Of a DNA stretch of 64,000 bases, positions 62,381 to 64,000 are shown in pieces. The number at the start of each line of letters is the position of its first letter. Position 1 is the stretch's first letter. The notes under the pieces are model-generated. The model worked only from the letters and a program-made list of their open reading frames with translations, was not told the origin of the DNA and made no database searches. The DNA is from Lachnospiraceae bacterium JLR.KK008 (GTDB lineage: Bacteria; Bacillota; Clostridia; Lachnospirales; Lachnospiraceae). Location of the stretch: contig CP143548.1 of assembly GCA_037015955.1 (NCBI GenBank), positions 2,536,001 through 2,600,000 on the forward strand. The letters run 5' to 3'. The position numbers were made by a program, and so were the translations under genes.

Positions 62381-63745
62381 TCAGCAATTACCAGTCAGAT
62401 ACCCATCCCAGTCCCACGGCAGCCGCTCAATGTCTTCCTCTACCAGATCGGTGCCAATCTGCACCTCGATAAAGTCCACGCCTTCCCGGGAAGCCATACC
62501 GTGCTTGTGCTCTCTTGGAATGTACAAGACATCGCCTCTCACGACTTCTCTCGTCTCACCGTCCAGCAAAAACAATCCTTTTCCATCAATGATCGTCCAG
62601 ATCTCGTCCCGCAGATGGTGGAGCTGATAACTGAGCCCCCGCCCGGCCTCCACGTGCATACTCTTTGTCAGAGAGCTTTCCTTCCCCGACCTGCACTGCT
62701 GCACATCCAGCACCTTATATTCCCCCCACTGACGCTTTTCATACATCGGCCGGTTATGGATTTGCTCCACATAAGGTTTCATAAACGAGCTGGAATGCTT
62801 GTCGCTGACAAGAATACCGTCCGCACTGGCCACCACGACCGTGTCCTTGAGTCCAAGCGCTACCACGGGAATTTCCAGTTCATTGATCACATGCGTATTT
62901 TCACACGTCTCGCCCCGGATGACGAAACCGCCGTCCGGCTCCTTCATCTGTTCCGTCAGCGTATTCCACGTTCCCAGGTCGTTCCATTCCCCTTTGTAAG
63001 ACGTATACACGATCGATGTCTCTTTTTCCAACACTGCATAGTCAAAACTGGTCAGAGGCAGTTTCTCATACTGTTCATATACTTTTGCAAACGAGAACTG
63101 TCCGGTCTCTTTTTGCAGCAAATGCTTTACAAACGACGCGCGGAACATAAACACGCCGCCGCTCCAAAGCGCGCCGTCCTCCACCAGTTTTCTCGCCTGC
63201 TCCAGACCAGGTTTTTCCATATACCGCTCCACCCGGCCGAAACATTTGTCCGGCTCCGGACGGCCTGTAACATAGCCATATTTCTCTGAAGGATACGTAG
63301 GATGCACGCAGAGAAGGCAGATCTTGGCCCCGGAATCGCGCAGGGCGGATTCCATCTCGTTCAATTTATCAAAGTAAGCCTGCTCTGCATAGGTATCGAC
63401 CGGAAGCACTGCAATCATCTCATCTTCATCGATCTGCTTTTTCTCAAGCAGCCATGCCCCGGACAGCAGAATCGCCGGATACGTGTCCCGTCTGGACGGC
63501 TCCAGCACCTTTTCCACCTGCTCCCCAAGCTGGCGCCTCATCGAATCTCGTTGCGCTTCACTGGAAGCCACCACGATCTGTGCATCAGGGCAGCTCTTAC
63601 TGACCTGGCGGAAGATCCGCTGGATCATGGATTCCGAATTTCCATCCTCGTCTTGCAGTACCTTCAGGAATTGTTTCGAGCGGGCGTCACTGGACAACGG
63701 CCAGAGCCGCTTACCGGAACCACCGGATAATAATATGATTTTCAT
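62381..63745 (-). CDS. manC: mannose-1-phosphate guanylyltransferase / mannose-6-phosphate isomerase
   Basis: 454 residues, the standard bifunctional ManC length. N-terminal GGSGKRLWPLSSDARSKQFL signature (8-27), FMFRASFV and a YMEKP lysine region, then a C-terminal cupin isomerase (WGEYKVLDVQQC, LHHLRDEIWTIIDG, HKHGMASRE). It makes GDP-mannose, and the isomerase end produces mannose-6-phosphate from fructose-6-phosphate. AAAGGAAG precedes the ATG. It follows the end of a GT4 gene by 58 bp and precedes the PglK-like gene. Mannose, or a GDP-mannose-derived sugar such as fucose, is therefore expected in one of the glycans. Confidence 0.94.
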   Translation of the reverse strand: MKIILLSGGSGKRLWPLSSDARSKQFLKVLQDEDGNSESMIQRIFRQVSKSCPDAQIVVASSEAQRDSMRRQLGEQVEKVLEPSRRDTYPAILLSGAWLLEKKQIDEDEMIAVLPVDTYAEQAYFDKLNEMESALRDSGAKICLLCVHPTYPSEKYGYVTGRPEPDKCFGRVERYMEKPGLEQARKLVEDGALWSGGVFMFRASFVKHLLQKETGQFSFAKVYEQYEKLPLTSFDYAVLEKETSIVYTSYKGEWNDLGTWNTLTEQMKEPDGGFVIRGETCENTHVINELEIPVVALGLKDTVVVASADGILVSDKHSSSFMKPYVEQIHNRPMYEKRQWGEYKVLDVQQCRSGKESSLTKSMHVEAGRGLSYQLHHLRDEIWTIIDGKGLFLLDGETREVVRGDVLYIPREHKHGMASREGVDFIEVQIGTDLVEEDIERLPWDWDGYLTGNC

Positions 63746-63803
63746 CGTTGTATCTTCCTTTTTCTTTCTCTGTTATATTTGATATGATCTGTTCAGGCTG
63801 AAC

Positions 63804-64000
63804 TTACGACAAATGACAGATCGCTTCCATCAGTTTCAGATATTCCGCCGCAACCCGGCTCCACTGGAACCGTTCTCTCACGAGCTGACGGCTGCGCTCC
63901 CCCATCTGGCGGCGCAGCGCGTTATCTCTGCACAGGCAGACGATCTTCTCTGCAAATTGCTCCGCCGGTACCGCATATCCGTTCCCGTCAATCAGCTCCA
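63804..64000 (-). CDS. family 4 glycosyltransferase, C-terminal end only
   Basis: The last 65 codons (stop TAA at 63804-63806) read LIDGNGYAVPAEQFAEKIV, then LRRQMGERSRQLVRERFQW and AAEYLKLMEAI, the usual C-terminal helices of GT4 proteins (GxxxVP, then the RxxxxERFxW ending). The N-terminal part lies outside the window. It is on the same strand as manC, 58 bp upstream, so it probably shares its transcript. Confidence 0.78.
   Translation of the reverse strand, partial: ELIDGNGYAVPAEQFAEKIVCLCRDNALRRQMGERSRQLVRERFQWSRVAAEYLKLMEAICHLS

Overview
The window looks like a Gram-positive, low-to-mid GC Clostridia chromosome, most like Lachnospiraceae. Ribosome binding sites are strong AGGAGG types, promoters are sigma-A-like, there are membrane-anchored GH25 muramidases with Big_2 domains and CotH-family proteins, and no outer-membrane genes. 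Almost all of the 64 kb is a large, mosaic cell-surface glycan locus. It contains sugar nucleotide enzymes, GT2 and GT4 glycosyltransferases, many GT-C-like polytopic membrane proteins, several independent flippases or exporters, and acyl-decoration enzymes. No rRNA, tRNA, CRISPR array or intact insertion sequence was seen.

Region 1 (1-11463, minus strand): an operon with dTDP-sugar genes rfbB, rfbA and rfbC, a GH25 muramidase placed inside it, an ABC-2 exporter (Wzm-like permease, and Wzt-like ATPase with a C-terminal carbohydrate-binding region), a fused methyltransferase-kinase resembling the WbdD chain terminator, and two multi-domain GT2 enzymes, the last cut by the window edge. This is the layout of an ABC-transporter-dependent polysaccharide pathway with capped chains. 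rfbD is absent from the window. Region 2 (11569-16188): a large GH25/Big_2 surface protein and a hemerythrin-CheX-like-receiver fusion.

Region 3 (16437-22954): a paired SMR/DMT-type transporter, a GtrII-like glucosyltransferase, an SGNH protein, a flippase and a GT4 enzyme. Region 4 (22957-34829, minus): one run of ten genes from a single visible promoter: acyltransferase-3, MBOAT, SGNH, two membrane proteins, UDP-glucuronate 4-epimerase, CotH, a large membrane protein and a DPM-like GT2. Region 5 (34969-38838, plus): a three-gene unit with a PTPS-related membrane protein and a DPM-like GT2.

Region 6 (39115-51903, minus): the most distinctive part. It has a GT39-like membrane transferase, an FkbH-like HAD protein, a long imperfect palindrome, an acyl carrier protein, a MaoC-like hydratase, an SDR reductase, an MBOAT, an SGNH protein, a GT4, a second CotH and a flippase. 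I infer that it makes an ACP-bound acyl group and transfers it to a surface glycan. Region 7 (52139-64000): a GT4/GT2 pair, an AT-rich scar with mobile-element remnants (TnpW-like, Rpn, RhuM-like), a methyltransferase, a second GT39-like paralogue, two membrane proteins, a PglK-like ABC flippase, ManC and the end of another GT4.

Several divergent promoter pairs (17201-17282, 34853-34933, and 52001-52029 with an unassigned partner) divide the locus into modules, which fits assembly by repeated module exchange.
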